Shown here one piece after another: positions 8,125-17,960 of a DNA stretch of 64,000 bases. Location of the stretch: the NCBI RefSeq assembly GCF_036195045.1, contig NZ_CP108100.1:3596001-3660000 (forward strand), written 5' to 3'. Within the stretch, counting starts at the first letter, position 1. Each line of letters starts with the position of its first letter. The position numbers and the translations under genes are program-made. Below the pieces are notes generated by a model that had not been told where the DNA came from, made no database searches, and saw only the letters and a list, made by a program, of their open reading frames with translations. The DNA is from Streptomyces sp. NBC_00236. Its GTDB lineage: Bacteria > Actinomycetota > Actinomycetes > Streptomycetales > Streptomycetaceae.

Positions 8125-8914
8125 CGCGTGGCCGCCTTGAGGGAGGAGATCAGCCCCGTGACGGCCTGGCGGCGGCCCGCCGCGTCCCGGGCGGCGCCGA
8201 TGGCCTGGAGCAGCGCGCTGCCCACGATCACGCCGTCCGTCTTGCCGTGCAGCGACGCCACGTGCTCGGGGCGGGAGATGCCGAAGCCGACGGCCATCGG
8301 GGTGTCGCCGGCCGCGCGGACCCGCTCCAGGTAGGCGTCGAGGCCCGGGTCCAGGTCCTTGCGGACTCCGGTGACGCCGTTGGCGGCCAGCACGTACAGG
8401 AAGCCGCGGGAGGCGGCGGCGGAGGCCGCGATGCGCTCGGCCGAGCTGCCGGGTGCGGTGAAGAACGTCTGGCCCAGCTCGTTGGCCTCGGCGTGCGCCA
8501 GCCACTCGGCGCCCTCGCTGACCGGCAGGTCGGGGACGACGAACCCGTCGACGCCGGCCGACCTGGCGTCGTCGTACAGCTGGGTGAGGCCGTAGCGCAG
8601 GAACGGGTTGCAGTAGCCCATCAGCACGATCGGCGCCTCGACGCCTGCGGCACGCGCCTCGGCGACGACGTCGAGGGTGGCGGCGGCGGTGGTGCCGGTG
8701 TCCAGGGCGGCCTGGCCGGTGGCCTGGATGACCGGTCCGTCACCCAGCGGGTCGGAGAACGGGACACCGAGCTCGATCACATCGGCGCCGGCCTCCACCG
8801 CGGCGGAGATCAGGCCGACGGTCTCGCCGAGCAGCGGGTAGCCGGAGGTGATGTAGGCGACGAGGGTGGTCTCGTCCTTGGTCCGGTTGTCGGTGAAGGT
8901 CTGTTCGATGCGCT

Positions 8915-8918
<4 letters not shown>
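8121..8918 (-). CDS. trpA: Tryptophan synthase alpha chain
   Basis: A 265-residue TIM barrel that cleaves indole-3-glycerol phosphate to indole and glyceraldehyde-3-phosphate and channels indole to the beta subunit. The catalytic Glu and Asp are both present in [18 protein letters not shown] (E49 and D60). The phosphate-binding GVTGVRKDL and VGFGIS loops are also there. The overlap with trpB is 4 nt, so the alpha and beta chains are probably made in equal amounts. Nothing suggests loss of function. Its place among sugar-modifying genes suggests it serves a pathway other than bulk tryptophan supply. Confidence 0.95.
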
Positions 8919-10098
<1,180 letters not shown>

Positions 10099-10102
<4 letters not shown>

Positions 10103-10896
10103 GAGGCCACCTCCAGAATCTGGACCCCGGTGTAGGACCGCAGCTGGGCGGCGGGGTCGGGGCTGCTGAGCAGGGACTCGCCGATGAGCGCGGCGTCGAA
10201 GCCGTGCGCGGCGATGCGTTCGATGTCGGGGCGGCCCGACAGGCCGCTCTCGCTGACGGTCAGCACGCCGCGCGGGATGTCGCGGCGCAGCCTGGCCGAG
10301 TTGTCCAGGTCGACCGAGAAGGTCTGCAGGTCCCGGTTGTTGATGCCGACGATGCGGGCGCCGGCGGTCAGGGCCCGGTCCACCTCGTCCTGGGTGAAGG
10401 TCTCCACCAGCGCGTCGAGGCCGAGGCCGTGCGCGGTGCGCACCAGGTCGGTCAGCAGCGCGTCGTCGACGGCGCGGGCGATGATCAGGATGCCGTCGGC
10501 GCCGCTGTCGTGGGCGAGCGTCACCTGGCGGACGTCGACCAGGAAGTCCTTGAACATGACGGGGACGGTGACGTCCGGGTGCTCCGCGACCGTGCGGACC
10601 AGCTCGGGCGAGCCGCCGAAGTAGGGCGAGTCGGCGAGCACGGAGATGGCCGAGGCGCCTCCCTCGATGTAACTGCGGGCGGTGGGGACGGCCAGCGCGG
10701 GGTCGAGCAGCCGGCCCTTGGACGGGGACGCGGGCTTGATCTCGGCGATGACCGAGATGTCGGGGCCGCCGAGCGCGGCGGCGAACCGGCCGGGTACGGC
10801 GGGTGTCCTGCGGCCGCGGGCTGCGGCGTCGGCTGCCGCCGGGCCGCTCCAGGCGGCACGTTTGGCGGCGACGATGTCGTCGAGGTGCGTGGCCAT
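10099..10896 (-). CDS. trpC: Indole-3-glycerol phosphate synthase
   Basis: A 265-residue TIM barrel that closes the indole ring from carboxyphenylamino-deoxyribulose phosphate with loss of CO2 and water. [10 protein letters not shown] (catalytic Lys and substrate loop), [11 protein letters not shown] (second catalytic Lys), [11 protein letters not shown] region (written [11 protein letters not shown] here) and VSESGLSGR are all intact. No TrpF (phosphoribosylanthranilate isomerase) is encoded in the window. Streptomyces use the bifunctional HisA/PriA for that step, so the gap does not break the pathway. It overlaps trpB by 4 nt and trpD by 1 nt. Confidence 0.95.
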
Positions 10897-11999
10897 CAGG
10901 TGGTCTCCGGGGTAGTGATCGGGGTGGTCTGCGGGGCCCGGGCGGTCCTCGGGGCCGGGGCGGCCTTCGTCGTCCGGCTGCGGGCGAGCCGGCCGGTCAG
11001 GGCGGCCGGGGCTCCCTGCTCCACGGCGCTGCGCGCCAGGGCGACGCCGGACGCCAGGTCCGGGGCGTGACCGGACAGTTGGAGCACGGCCGCCGCGTTC
11101 AGCAGGACGGTGTCCAGCAACGGTGCGGGGGCCGTCCCGTCGAGGACCTGGCGGGCGAGGACCGCGTTGCGTGCCGCGTCACCGCCCGCCAGTTCGGCCC
11201 GTCCGGCCGCTCGCAGCGGCAGCCCGGCCGGGTCGACGGTGAACTCGGTGAGCTCGCCGCCGTCCACCTGGAGCACCCGTGCGGGGCCCGCGGTGGTCAG
11301 TTCGTCCATCCCGTCGAAGCCCTGGATGACCCAGGTCCGCCGGTAGCCGAGCCGCAGGGCGGCCTGCGCCAGCACCTCCTGGTCCTGCCGGGTCGCCGTG
11401 CCGATGAGCCGGCCGGTCAGCGGGACCGGGTTGGCGAGCGGGCCGGACAGGTTGAACAGGGTGCGGAAGCCGAGCCGGCGGCGGACCGGGGCCAGTCTCC
11501 GCAGCGCCGGATGGAGCGCGGGTGCGAAGAGGAACGCGAACCGGTGCTCGGCCAGCAGCTCCGTGAGGCGCTCCCCGGGGTCGAGGTCGATCCCGAGGGC
11601 CTCCAGCAGGTCGGCGCTCCCGCACTGCGAAGTCGCCGCCCGGTTACCGGCCTTGGCCACGGTCGCCCCGGCCGAGGCGGCGACCAGACCGGCGAGCGTG
11701 GAGATGTTGACCGAGCCGCTGCCGTCACCGCCGGTGCCGACCACATCGACCGCCGGGCCCGTCCAGGCGACCCGCCTGGCCACCGCCAGCACCGCCTCCA
11801 CCGCTGCCGCCACCAGGACCGGGCTCGCCCCGCCCACCGCGACCGCGGTCAGGAAGGCAGCGGCGTCCACCTCGTCCGTGGCCTCGTCCAGCAGCTCCGC
11901 CACCGCCGCCCGGGCCGCCTCGGCCGACACCGTACGACCCGCGACCGCGTCCCGGGTGACGGTGGGGAGCGCACGGCCGGCGAGCAGGGTGGCCGCCAT
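10896..11999 (-). CDS. trpD: Anthranilate phosphoribosyltransferase
   Basis: A 367-residue enzyme that joins anthranilate to PRPP. The signature motifs are [17 protein letters not shown] (PRPP pyrophosphate loop) and [21 protein letters not shown] (anthranilate and Mg sites). The canonical bacterial second motif reads K-H-G-N-R; here it is K-A-G-N-R, so His is replaced by Ala next to the anthranilate site. That change could reflect a modified substrate or simple drift. I chose the ATG at 11999 because it overlaps the dehydrogenase stop by 1 nt (TGATG type); upstream sequence in frame is a shadow of the dehydrogenase gene. A Thr/Pro/Ala-rich tail of about 35 residues ends the protein. Confidence 0.93.
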   Translation of the reverse strand: MAATLLAGRALPTVTRDAVAGRTVSAEAARAAVAELLDEATDEVDAAAFLTAVAVGGASPVLVAAAVEAVLAVARRVAWTGPAVDVVGTGGDGSGSVNISTLAGLVAASAGATVAKAGNRAATSQCGSADLLEALGIDLDPGERLTELLAEHRFAFLFAPALHPALRRLAPVRRRLGFRTLFNLSGPLANPVPLTGRLIGTATRQDQEVLAQAALRLGYRRTWVIQGFDGMDELTTAGPARVLQVDGGELTEFTVDPAGLPLRAAGRAELAGGDAARNAVLARQVLDGTAPAPLLDTVLLNAAAVLQLSGHAPDLASGVALARSAVEQGAPAALTGRLARSRTTKAAPAPRTARAPQTTPITTPETT

Positions 12000-13339
12000 C
12001 AGAGCACCGCCACATTGCTGGCCGCCGTGAGCTTGTTGTGGGTGTCGAGCACGACCGGCGGGATGCCCCACAGCAGGTCCTGCTCCAGGCCGGGCACCGG
12101 GGTGACCATCACCGCCGCGTCCAGCTGCGCCAGCTCCACCACCGCCCAGTCGGCCGACGTGACCGGCTCCCCGTCGACGACGAGCCCCGGCACCAGCGGG
12201 TCGTGGTACGAGACGACGGCCCCGGCGGCCCGCAGGCCCCGGATGACGTCCAGGGCGGGCGCGTTGCGCAGATCGGCGACGCCGGACTTGTAACTGACCC
12301 CGACCACCAGCACCTTGGCGCCCCTCAGGGAGGAGCCGCGCGCCTCGACGAGCTCGGCGAGCCGCTCCACGACCTGCCAGGGCCGCTGCTCCACGCGCTC
12401 GAACGCGGCGGCCACCAGGTCCATTCCGGTGCCGGCCCGGTGCGCGGCCTCCCGCAGGAACAGCGGATCGACCGGGATGCACTCGCCGCCGACGCCCGGC
12501 CCCGGGTAGTGCGGGAGGAAGCCGTAGGGCTTGGTGGCCGCGGCGTCGATCACCTCGCGGACCGGTATGTCCAACGCCCGGCACAGGTCGGACAGTTCGA
12601 GCGTGAGGCTGATGTTGACCAGCCGGAAGGTGTTCTCGAAGACCTTGGAGAGTTCGGCGACCTCGGTCCGGGACACCGGGACGACCGTCTCGCAGACCAG
12701 CCCGAACAGGGCCGCCGCGCGGCGGGTGCACTCCTCGGTGAGGCCGCCCACTACCTTCGGGGTGTTCGACAGGTTCCAGCCGCTCGTGTTGGCGGGGTCG
12801 ACCCGCTCCGGGGCCATCGCCACGTGGAAGTCGGTGCCCGGCTCCAGGCCGGTGGCGCGGGCCAGGGCGGCCGCCGCGGTGGCGGTGGTGCCCGGCGGGA
12901 CCGTGGACTGCAGGATCAGCAGCGTCCCGCGGCGCAGCAGCGGCGCCACCGAGTCCATCGCGGCCCCCACGTAGTCCAGGTTGGCCTGCTGGTCACCGGT
13001 GACCGGGGTGGGGACGCAGACGATCAGGACGTCGGATCCGGCGAGCTCGCCGGACTCGGTGGTCGCCTTCAACCGCTCGCCGACCGCGGCCAGTTCGGAG
13101 TCGCTCACGTCCGGAAGGTAGGAACTGCCGCGGGCCACCCGGCCGACGCGCTCGGCGTCGGTGTCCATCCCGAGGACCCGGAGGCCGGCCGCGGCGAAGC
13201 CGAGACCGAGCGGCAGACCGGTGTATCCGAGGCCGACGATTCCCACCCGCAGGGTGCGGCGTTCGATCTTCTCGTCGAAGACGCTTGCGCCGTCCCGCCC
13301 ATGGATCACGGGAGCGAGTACGCCAGTCATTTCAGCCAT
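11999..13339 (-). CDS. Nucleotide-sugar dehydrogenase (UDP-GlcNAc/UDP-ManNAc 6-dehydrogenase type), first gene of the operon
   Basis: A 446-residue UDP-sugar C6 dehydrogenase. VGIVGLGYTGLPLGLGFAAA (from about residue 32) is the NAD-binding GxGYxGLP motif, APERVDP is the central helix motif, and GPGVGGECIPVDPLF holds the catalytic Cys at about 287. The GGxCIPVDP form groups it with WecC/WbpA-type enzymes, which make UDP-HexNAc uronates, rather than with UDP-glucose dehydrogenases. GGE replaces the usual GGH. With the Gfo/Idh/MocA enzyme and a DegT aminotransferase it recalls the WbpA-WbpB-WbpE route to 3-aminouronates (inference). The ATG at 13339 has GGGAG 6 nt upstream and lies just downstream of a good promoter. 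Confidence 0.9.
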   Translation of the reverse strand: MAEMTGVLAPVIHGRDGASVFDEKIERRTLRVGIVGLGYTGLPLGLGFAAAGLRVLGMDTDAERVGRVARGSSYLPDVSDSELAAVGERLKATTESGELAGSDVLIVCVPTPVTGDQQANLDYVGAAMDSVAPLLRRGTLLILQSTVPPGTTATAAAALARATGLEPGTDFHVAMAPERVDPANTSGWNLSNTPKVVGGLTEECTRRAAALFGLVCETVVPVSRTEVAELSKVFENTFRLVNISLTLELSDLCRALDIPVREVIDAAATKPYGFLPHYPGPGVGGECIPVDPLFLREAAHRAGTGMDLVAAAFERVEQRPWQVVERLAELVEARGSSLRGAKVLVVGVSYKSGVADLRNAPALDVIRGLRAAGAVVSYHDPLVPGLVVDGEPVTSADWAVVELAQLDAAVMVTPVPGLEQDLLWGIPPVVLDTHNKLTAASNVAVL

Positions 13340-13358
13340 GGGGTTCTCCCTCTGAGTG

Positions 13359-13387
13359 CTATAAATAAAGGCCGTTGGCGTGATCAA
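13359..13387 (-). promoter_or_regulatory. Predicted operon promoter (-35 TTGATC, 17-bp spacer, -10 TTATAG)
   Basis: On the minus strand TTGATC (13382-13387) is followed by 17 bp and TTATAG (13359-13364), a good sigma-70/HrdB-type promoter. It sits about 19 nt upstream of the dehydrogenase ATG, which gives a very short leader containing the GAGGGAG ribosome-binding site. The flanking AT-rich stretch (TATAAATAAA) stands out in this GC-rich DNA. It is the only obvious promoter for the 12-gene run. Confidence 0.6.
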
Positions 13388-13406
13388 GTAGGCCAGTGGG
13401 CGAGGG

Positions 13407-13422
13407 AGACCACCCAGACCAC
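13407..13422. promoter_or_regulatory. Candidate operator: direct repeat AGACCAC, 9-bp period
   Basis: AGACCAC occurs at 13407-13413 and again at 13416-13422 in the divergent intergenic region between the dehydrogenase and MocR genes. MocR-type regulators often bind short direct repeats next to their own gene, so this is a reasonable binding candidate. The repeat is short and could be chance. Confidence 0.3.
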
Positions 13423-13446
13423 TGCGGGGGAGACGGAGCAGACCAG

Positions 13447-14847
13447 ATGGCCTGGCATCTGTCGGTGCAAGTGGACCGGGACTCGGCGGTGCCACTCACC
13501 GCACAGCTCCAGAACGCCATCAAGACCAGGGTCGAGGACCGGGTTCTGCACCCCGGCGCACGCCTGCCGTCGAGCCGTCAACTCGCCCTGGACCTGGGGC
13601 TTTCGCGCAGTGTGGTGGTCGAGGCGTACGAGCAGCTGATCGCCGAGGGCTACCTGGACGCGGTCCGCGGATCGGGCACCCATGTCGCGCGGAAGATGCC
13701 CGACAGCGTCGGCGACACCTCCCTGCTGGACTCCCGTCCGGCGACGAGCGCGCGCTGGGATCTGCGGGTCGGCATAGCGAACCTGTCGAACTTCCCGCGC
13801 CAGGAGTGGCTCAACTCCTATACGAAGGTCCTGCAGAACGTCGGCCGCGAAGGCATGGACTACCCCCCGGTCGCCGGCATCGCCGAACTGCGCAACGAAC
13901 TCTCCGGCTATCTGGGCCGGGTGCGCTCGGTCCACACCGAGCCCGGGCAGGTGATGGTCACCGCGGGATTCGCCCAGGGCCTGGCCCTGCTCTCCGACTC
14001 CCTCCAGCGCCTCGGCATCCATGAACTGGCCATCGAGGAGCCGGGACACAGCGGCCAGCGCCGCTTCATCCTGGACACCGGGCTGACACCCCTGCCGGTC
14101 CCCGTCGACGAGGAGGGCCTGATCGTCGAGGCCCTGGAGCGCTCGGGCGCCCGCGCGGTCCTGGTCACCCCCGCGCACCAGTTCCCGACCGGGGTCATGA
14201 TGTCGCCGGAGCGCCGCGAACAGCTCCTGGCCTGGGCGCGGGCCCGGGACGGCTGGATCATCGAGGACGACTACGACGGCGAGTTCTGGTTCGACCGCGG
14301 GGTCAGGCCCACCGCACTGCAGGAGGGCGACCCGGAGCGGGTGGTCTACGCGGGCACCACGAGCAAGGTCCTGGTCCCCGGTCTGCGGCTGGGCTGGCTG
14401 GCGATACCCCCGAAGCTGTACCCGCTGATGGAGCGGGTCCGCTCCCGCCAGGACCAGGGCTCCGACACCCTCACCCAGCTGGCCTTCGCCGAGCTGATGC
14501 GCAGCGGCCTGCTGGACCGGCACCTGCGCCGGGTCCGCTCCCGCTACCGCTCCCGCCGCGAGGCGCTGGCCGCGGCCGTCCACGAGTCCCTGCCCGAGGC
14601 CCGCATCATCGGCTGCGCGGCCGGCCTGCACAGCTACGCCGTACTGCCCCCGGGCACCGACGAGGCGGCCGTGGTGCACGGCGCCCTGCGCCGCTCGGTC
14701 CTGGTCCGCAGCGGCGCGGCGTTCCGCTTCGGCGGGCCGCCCGGCGAGCCGGGCCTGCTCCTGGGATACGGCTCACTGCCCCTCACCGGCATCTCCGAGG
14801 CCGTGGCGGCCATCGGCGCGTCGTACGAGGAGGCCCGCCGCGGCTGA
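13447..14847 (+). CDS. MocR family transcriptional regulator (GntR HTH fused to an aminotransferase-like domain)
   Basis: A 466-residue protein. Residues about 10-80 are a GntR winged helix (PLTAQLQNAIK, LPSSRQLALDLGLSRSVVVEAYEQL, GYLDAVRGSGTHV). Residues about 105-460 are a fold-type I aminotransferase-like domain with EDDYDGEFWFD and the PLP Lys in YAGTTSKVLVPGLRLGW (about K307), so PLP binding is probably retained. MocR proteins sense PLP adducts or amino compounds and usually regulate the adjacent divergent operon. Here that operon encodes four PLP enzymes or amino-sugar steps, which makes it the likely pathway regulator. The ATG at 13447 is preferred over an upstream in-frame ATG because GGAG lies 8 nt before it. 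Confidence 0.92.
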   Translation: MAWHLSVQVDRDSAVPLTAQLQNAIKTRVEDRVLHPGARLPSSRQLALDLGLSRSVVVEAYEQLIAEGYLDAVRGSGTHVARKMPDSVGDTSLLDSRPATSARWDLRVGIANLSNFPRQEWLNSYTKVLQNVGREGMDYPPVAGIAELRNELSGYLGRVRSVHTEPGQVMVTAGFAQGLALLSDSLQRLGIHELAIEEPGHSGQRRFILDTGLTPLPVPVDEEGLIVEALERSGARAVLVTPAHQFPTGVMMSPERREQLLAWARARDGWIIEDDYDGEFWFDRGVRPTALQEGDPERVVYAGTTSKVLVPGLRLGWLAIPPKLYPLMERVRSRQDQGSDTLTQLAFAELMRSGLLDRHLRRVRSRYRSRREALAAAVHESLPEARIIGCAAGLHSYAVLPPGTDEAAVVHGALRRSVLVRSGAAFRFGGPPGEPGLLLGYGSLPLTGISEAVAAIGASYEEARRG

Positions 14848-14897
14848 GCCCGTACGGCGGTACGAGGAGGCCCGCCGCGGCTGAGCCCGTACGGCGG
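14824..14897. repeat. Perfect 37-bp tandem duplication across the 3' end of the MocR gene
   Basis: The unit at 14824-14860 is repeated exactly at 14861-14897. The first copy includes the last codons (YEEARRG) and the TGA of the regulator; the second copy is non-coding. Perfect identity suggests a recent event or ongoing instability. Confidence 0.92.
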
Positions 14898-14948
14898 CCC
14901 CTCCGCCCGGGGCCACGGGCCCCGGAGCGTCGAGCGGCCACGCGCCCC

Positions 14949-15632
14949 TCAGCGCATCGAGCGGCCCCGGGGTGCCGCGATCAGCTTCTGGGCCAGCGCC
15001 TTGTTCACCGCGTCGATGCGCGACACCGCGTCCAGCTTGTCGAAGATGTTGCGCAGGTGACGCTTGACGGTGCCTTCGGTGATGCCGAGCCTGGCCGCGA
15101 TCTGCCGGTTGCTCATGGCCTCCGCGACGCACGTCAGCACCTCGCGCTCGCGCGGCGACACCGGCCCGGCCTCCTGGTCGTGCGCCTGGTCGCCACCCGC
15201 CGTGTAGCCCGAGCGCGGCACCAGGATGGTGATCTGGTCGTCGTCCCGCGCGGCGTTGCGGACCGCGCTCAGCAGCGCCGCCCGGGAGACGCTCTTGTGC
15301 AGATAGCCCCGGGCGCCCAGCTGCAGCAGCTCATGGACGAGCGGCTGGTCGTCGTACATGGTGAGGATGATGATCCGCAGGCTGGGGAATCGTTCCAGCA
15401 GCCCGCGCACGGCCGCCCGGGGGTGGTGGTCCGGCATCTCGACGTCGAGCAGCAGCACATGCGGCTGGTGCCGCTCCACCAGCTCGACCAGCCCCCGCCC
15501 ACTGCTCGCCTGGGCGACGACCTGCAAGTCGTCCTCAGCGTTGAGCAGTTCGGCCAGCGCCGTGCGCAGCAGCGTGTGGTCGTCGGCCGCCAGGATGCGG
15601 ATCAGTTCAGGTCGCGCGTTCAACGGAATCAC
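14949..15632 (-). CDS. NarL/LuxR-type response regulator
   Basis: A 227-residue two-component regulator. The receiver domain (about 10-130) has the acidic pair in ILAADDHTLL, the phospho-acceptor Asp in LLLDVEMPDHH, the conserved Thr in IILTMYDD and the Lys in GYLHKSVS. The C-terminal LuxR helix-turn-helix is VSPREREVLTCVAEAMSNR followed by QIAARLGITEGTVKRHLRNIF. It overlaps the upstream kinase gene by 26 nt, so the two are one transcript and very probably a cognate pair. The GTG start at 15632 is the first in frame. Its targets are unknown; adjacent biosynthetic accessory genes are candidates. Confidence 0.92.
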   Translation of the reverse strand: MIPLNARPELIRILAADDHTLLRTALAELLNAEDDLQVVAQASSGRGLVELVERHQPHVLLLDVEMPDHHPRAAVRGLLERFPSLRIIILTMYDDQPLVHELLQLGARGYLHKSVSRAALLSAVRNAARDDDQITILVPRSGYTAGGDQAHDQEAGPVSPREREVLTCVAEAMSNRQIAARLGITEGTVKRHLRNIFDKLDAVSRIDAVNKALAQKLIAAPRGRSMR

Positions 15633-16728
15633 CTGGGAGGTCCATCAGCGGGATCGTGAGCGTGACCCGGGTTCCCTCGGGTGCACTGGCGAACAGGATG
15701 GTGCCGCCGAGCAGTTCGACCCGCTCGGTGCACGACGCGATCCCGTTGGCCCGGCCCGCCGTGGCGGCCTCCGAGACGTCGAAGCCGCATCCGTCGTCCT
15801 CGATCAGCGCCTGCAGTTTGTACGGTGCGATGTCCACCGTCGCGAGCACGTGCTCGGCCTCCGCATGCGCCAGGGAGTTGCGCAGGCACTCCCGCACCAC
15901 GAGGAACACCTCGTCGAGCACGTCCTGCGGGGCCCACTCCTCACTGCCGTTGACCTTGATCCGCACCTTGGAGGGGGTGATCTCCATCGATTCGAGGAAC
16001 GCGGTGAACGCCGACTCCAGCGTGCCCTCGCGGTCGGCACGGCGCAGCTGGGTCACCAGGTCGCGGATGATGCCGAGGGCCTCGGTGAGGGTGTCCTTGA
16101 CGGCCCCGATCCGCACGGCGACCTCGTCGGGGCTGGATTCCCAGGTCAGTTCGTGCAGCTCGATACGGCGCAGGGCGAGGCTGACGTGGTTGCCGAGGTG
16201 GTCGTGTATCTCGCGGGCGAGCTGGCGCTGGCTGGCCGCGTTGACCTCCCGCACCGTGTTCAGCAGATAGGTGTCGTGGCCGATCGCGCCGGCCTCCAGC
16301 CGTCTGCCGATCCCCTGCTGCAACGTACGCACACCGGCCTGGAAGCCGTCGAACGCGGCGGGCGAGTCGACCATCGCCTTCCCGAGCGCGTCGAAGACGA
16401 TGTCGAAGAGGATCATCCCGGCACGGATGGAGTGGACGGCGTCGATGCCCTGCGTCGCCCGCGCCACACCCAGGCCCTCGACCTGCTGGATCAGCCGGTC
16501 GCGCACATCGGCCCGGCCGTTGCGCAGGCTGTCCGCGCAGTCCCGGATGATCCGTTCGGCCTGCAGGGCGCAGGTATGCCAGGTCTCTTCGGAAGCGACC
16601 AGGGGGCTTTTGATCTTTTCGAGCCGGCCCCGGTAGTCGGACAGTAATTCATGCGTCCGGCCCAGAAGTTGTTCGGCCGTGTCGGATTCAACAAAACCGG
16701 AATGCATCAAAAGAGCCCCCACCCTCAT
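15607..16728 (-). CDS. Soluble NarL-type sensor histidine kinase
   Basis: A 373-residue kinase with no membrane segment. The N-terminal about 170 residues are helical and of unknown sensing function. The HisKA_3 phospho-acceptor is in QLAREIHDHLGNHVSLALRR, and the ATPase domain has RECLRNSLAHAEAEH (N box), EDDGCGFDVSE (G1) and GRANGIASCTERVELLGG (G2). A cytoplasmic kinase implies an intracellular signal or a partner protein. It is cotranscribed with the overlapping response regulator. The first ATG (16728) lacks a clear ribosome-binding site; the in-frame ATG at 16707 follows a GGTGGGGG run and may be the real start. Confidence 0.88.
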   Translation of the reverse strand: MRVGALLMHSGFVESDTAEQLLGRTHELLSDYRGRLEKIKSPLVASEETWHTCALQAERIIRDCADSLRNGRADVRDRLIQQVEGLGVARATQGIDAVHSIRAGMILFDIVFDALGKAMVDSPAAFDGFQAGVRTLQQGIGRRLEAGAIGHDTYLLNTVREVNAASQRQLAREIHDHLGNHVSLALRRIELHELTWESSPDEVAVRIGAVKDTLTEALGIIRDLVTQLRRADREGTLESAFTAFLESMEITPSKVRIKVNGSEEWAPQDVLDEVFLVVRECLRNSLAHAEAEHVLATVDIAPYKLQALIEDDGCGFDVSEAATAGRANGIASCTERVELLGGTILFASAPEGTRVTLTIPLMDLPGDSVERAT

Positions 16729-16770
16729 CAGAAACCGACTGTCGGATCATCATCGTACGGTTACGGAATG

Positions 16771-17541
16771 TCAACACGACTCCACCCGTCCCACGTTCTG
16801 AGACAAGTTGCGTGACGGCCACGAGAAAACGCTTACCGCAGCCTCTGACATCGCCGTGGCGACGCAACCCACATATCCGTCGGGGCAGTCCACATCGTGA
16901 ACGTACCAGTCGGCGGAATCACCTGACCGGTGCGCGCGCCGCAGTCCGCCCGCCCCGGGAGCGCCGACCGACACCGGTATCCGCAGACCGGTTCCCGCCG
17001 CTTTGCCCACCGCCTCGACCGCGGTCCAGGTGCGGAATCCAGCAATCCGGTCTTGCGCCCCCACCGCGGGCACACGCCCCCAGTCGAAGGTCGCGCGGAG
17101 CCGCTCGACGTCCACGCCGACCGCGCCCGGCTCCCCGGCCACGCCCACCAGGGCGGCGGCTCCGGAATGAGACAGGCTGAAGCCGAGATCAGGCCACGGC
17201 CCGTCCACGAGCACAGGCCGTCCGCGGCCGCAGCCGCCGCACACCTCCGGCTCGGGACAGCGGCGGGTGAAACGGGGCAGACCGGGAGCGACGCCGAGGT
17301 AGCCGCCGAGCACGGTCCTCAGCGCGAGATGCGCCCGGCGGTAGCGCCACTGCGCACGGGGGTGACGGATCCGCGCCGCACGGGCGCGTTCGCCGGGATC
17401 GAGGACCAGGTCCGCACGCTCGGGCGGCACATGGTCCAGCGGGACGGACCAGACATGGATCTCCCCCGGCGCGAGAACCGGGATGCTCGGGAAAGGAGAC
17501 GAGGACGAAGAGGGCAGGGACGGGGACAGGAGGGTACGCAT
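16771..17541 (-). CDS. Sfp-type 4'-phosphopantetheinyl transferase
   Basis: A 256-residue enzyme that loads the phosphopantetheine arm from CoA onto carrier proteins of polyketide, peptide or fatty-acid synthases. Motifs are FSLSHSGAAALVGV, the Mg-binding VGVDVERLR, and TWTAVEAVGKAAGTGL, a variant of the W-x-x-K-E-A-x-x-K motif with the first Lys replaced by Ala-Val. Length fits the Sfp/AcpT group. I chose the ATG at 17541 because the longer frame adds only a short basic lead without a ribosome-binding site. Sfp-type enzymes usually travel with assembly-line clusters; no carrier protein is in this window, so its clients must lie elsewhere. Confidence 0.88.
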   Translation of the reverse strand: MRTLLSPSLPSSSSSPFPSIPVLAPGEIHVWSVPLDHVPPERADLVLDPGERARAARIRHPRAQWRYRRAHLALRTVLGGYLGVAPGLPRFTRRCPEPEVCGGCGRGRPVLVDGPWPDLGFSLSHSGAAALVGVAGEPGAVGVDVERLRATFDWGRVPAVGAQDRIAGFRTWTAVEAVGKAAGTGLRIPVSVGAPGAGGLRRAHRSGDSADWYVHDVDCPDGYVGCVATAMSEAAVSVFSWPSRNLSQNVGRVESC

Positions 17542-17670
17542 GATGGCTTCCCGGGGTCGGAAACGGACCAGGGCTGCCAACGGCCCATAACGGGAAGCGG
17601 GGTGCCGGAAACGACGGCGCCCGCCTGCTCACCAGCGAAGCGCGGGCGGGAGACGGGCGGGGGGTCCACT

Positions 17671-17829
17671 TCGGCGGTGGACCGGCGTACCAGAACGGAG
17701 GCTCGGGACTCCGGCAGTGGACCCGCATACCGGAACGGAGGCTCAGGACTCCGATGGTGGACCGGCATACCGGAACGGAGGCTCAGGACTCCGGCGATGG
17801 GCCGGCTACCGGAACAGGGGCATAGGACT
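17671..17829. repeat. Array of four imperfect 40-bp tandem repeats
   Basis: Units start at 17671, 17711, 17751 and 17791 and share a core reading GTGGACC-GGC-TAC-GGAACGGAGGCTC-GGACT. The middle two are nearly identical; the outer two are diverged. The 40-bp period is not a multiple of three and no open frame is kept across it on a plausible gene, so it is non-coding. It lies in the 419-nt gap between the divergent phosphopantetheinyl transferase and prenyltransferase genes. The remaining gap sequence shows nothing else clear apart from an inverted repeat near 17885-17910. Confidence 0.88.
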
Positions 17830-17884
17830 CCGGCACAGCCCGCTCCGGCACGGGAGGAATTCCGGAATCCGACCCGCCGGTATT

Positions 17885-17910
17885 CCATGCCTCTTTAGTG
17901 GTAGGCATGG
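17885..17910. promoter_or_regulatory. Inverted repeat CCATGCC / GGCATGG upstream of the prenyltransferase gene
   Basis: Arms at 17885-17891 and 17904-17910 are perfect 7-bp complements separated by 12 nt. The position just upstream of the probable start of the UbiA gene suits an operator or a translation-affecting stem. Function unknown. Confidence 0.35.
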
Positions 17911-17960
17911 CTCATTTGCAGAACAGTCAGGTACCCCTGCCCGTGCCTAGGCTCCTGGGC

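Noticed and set aside
10896..13495. Frame extensions upstream of trpD and the nucleotide-sugar dehydrogenase
   Set aside because: The longer frames are out-of-frame reads of the neighbouring gene or lack a ribosome-binding site; the chosen starts overlap stops by 1 nt or follow GGGAG.
17671..17829. CRISPR array
   Set aside because: The 40-bp units are contiguous tandem repeats without unique spacers and no cas genes are present.
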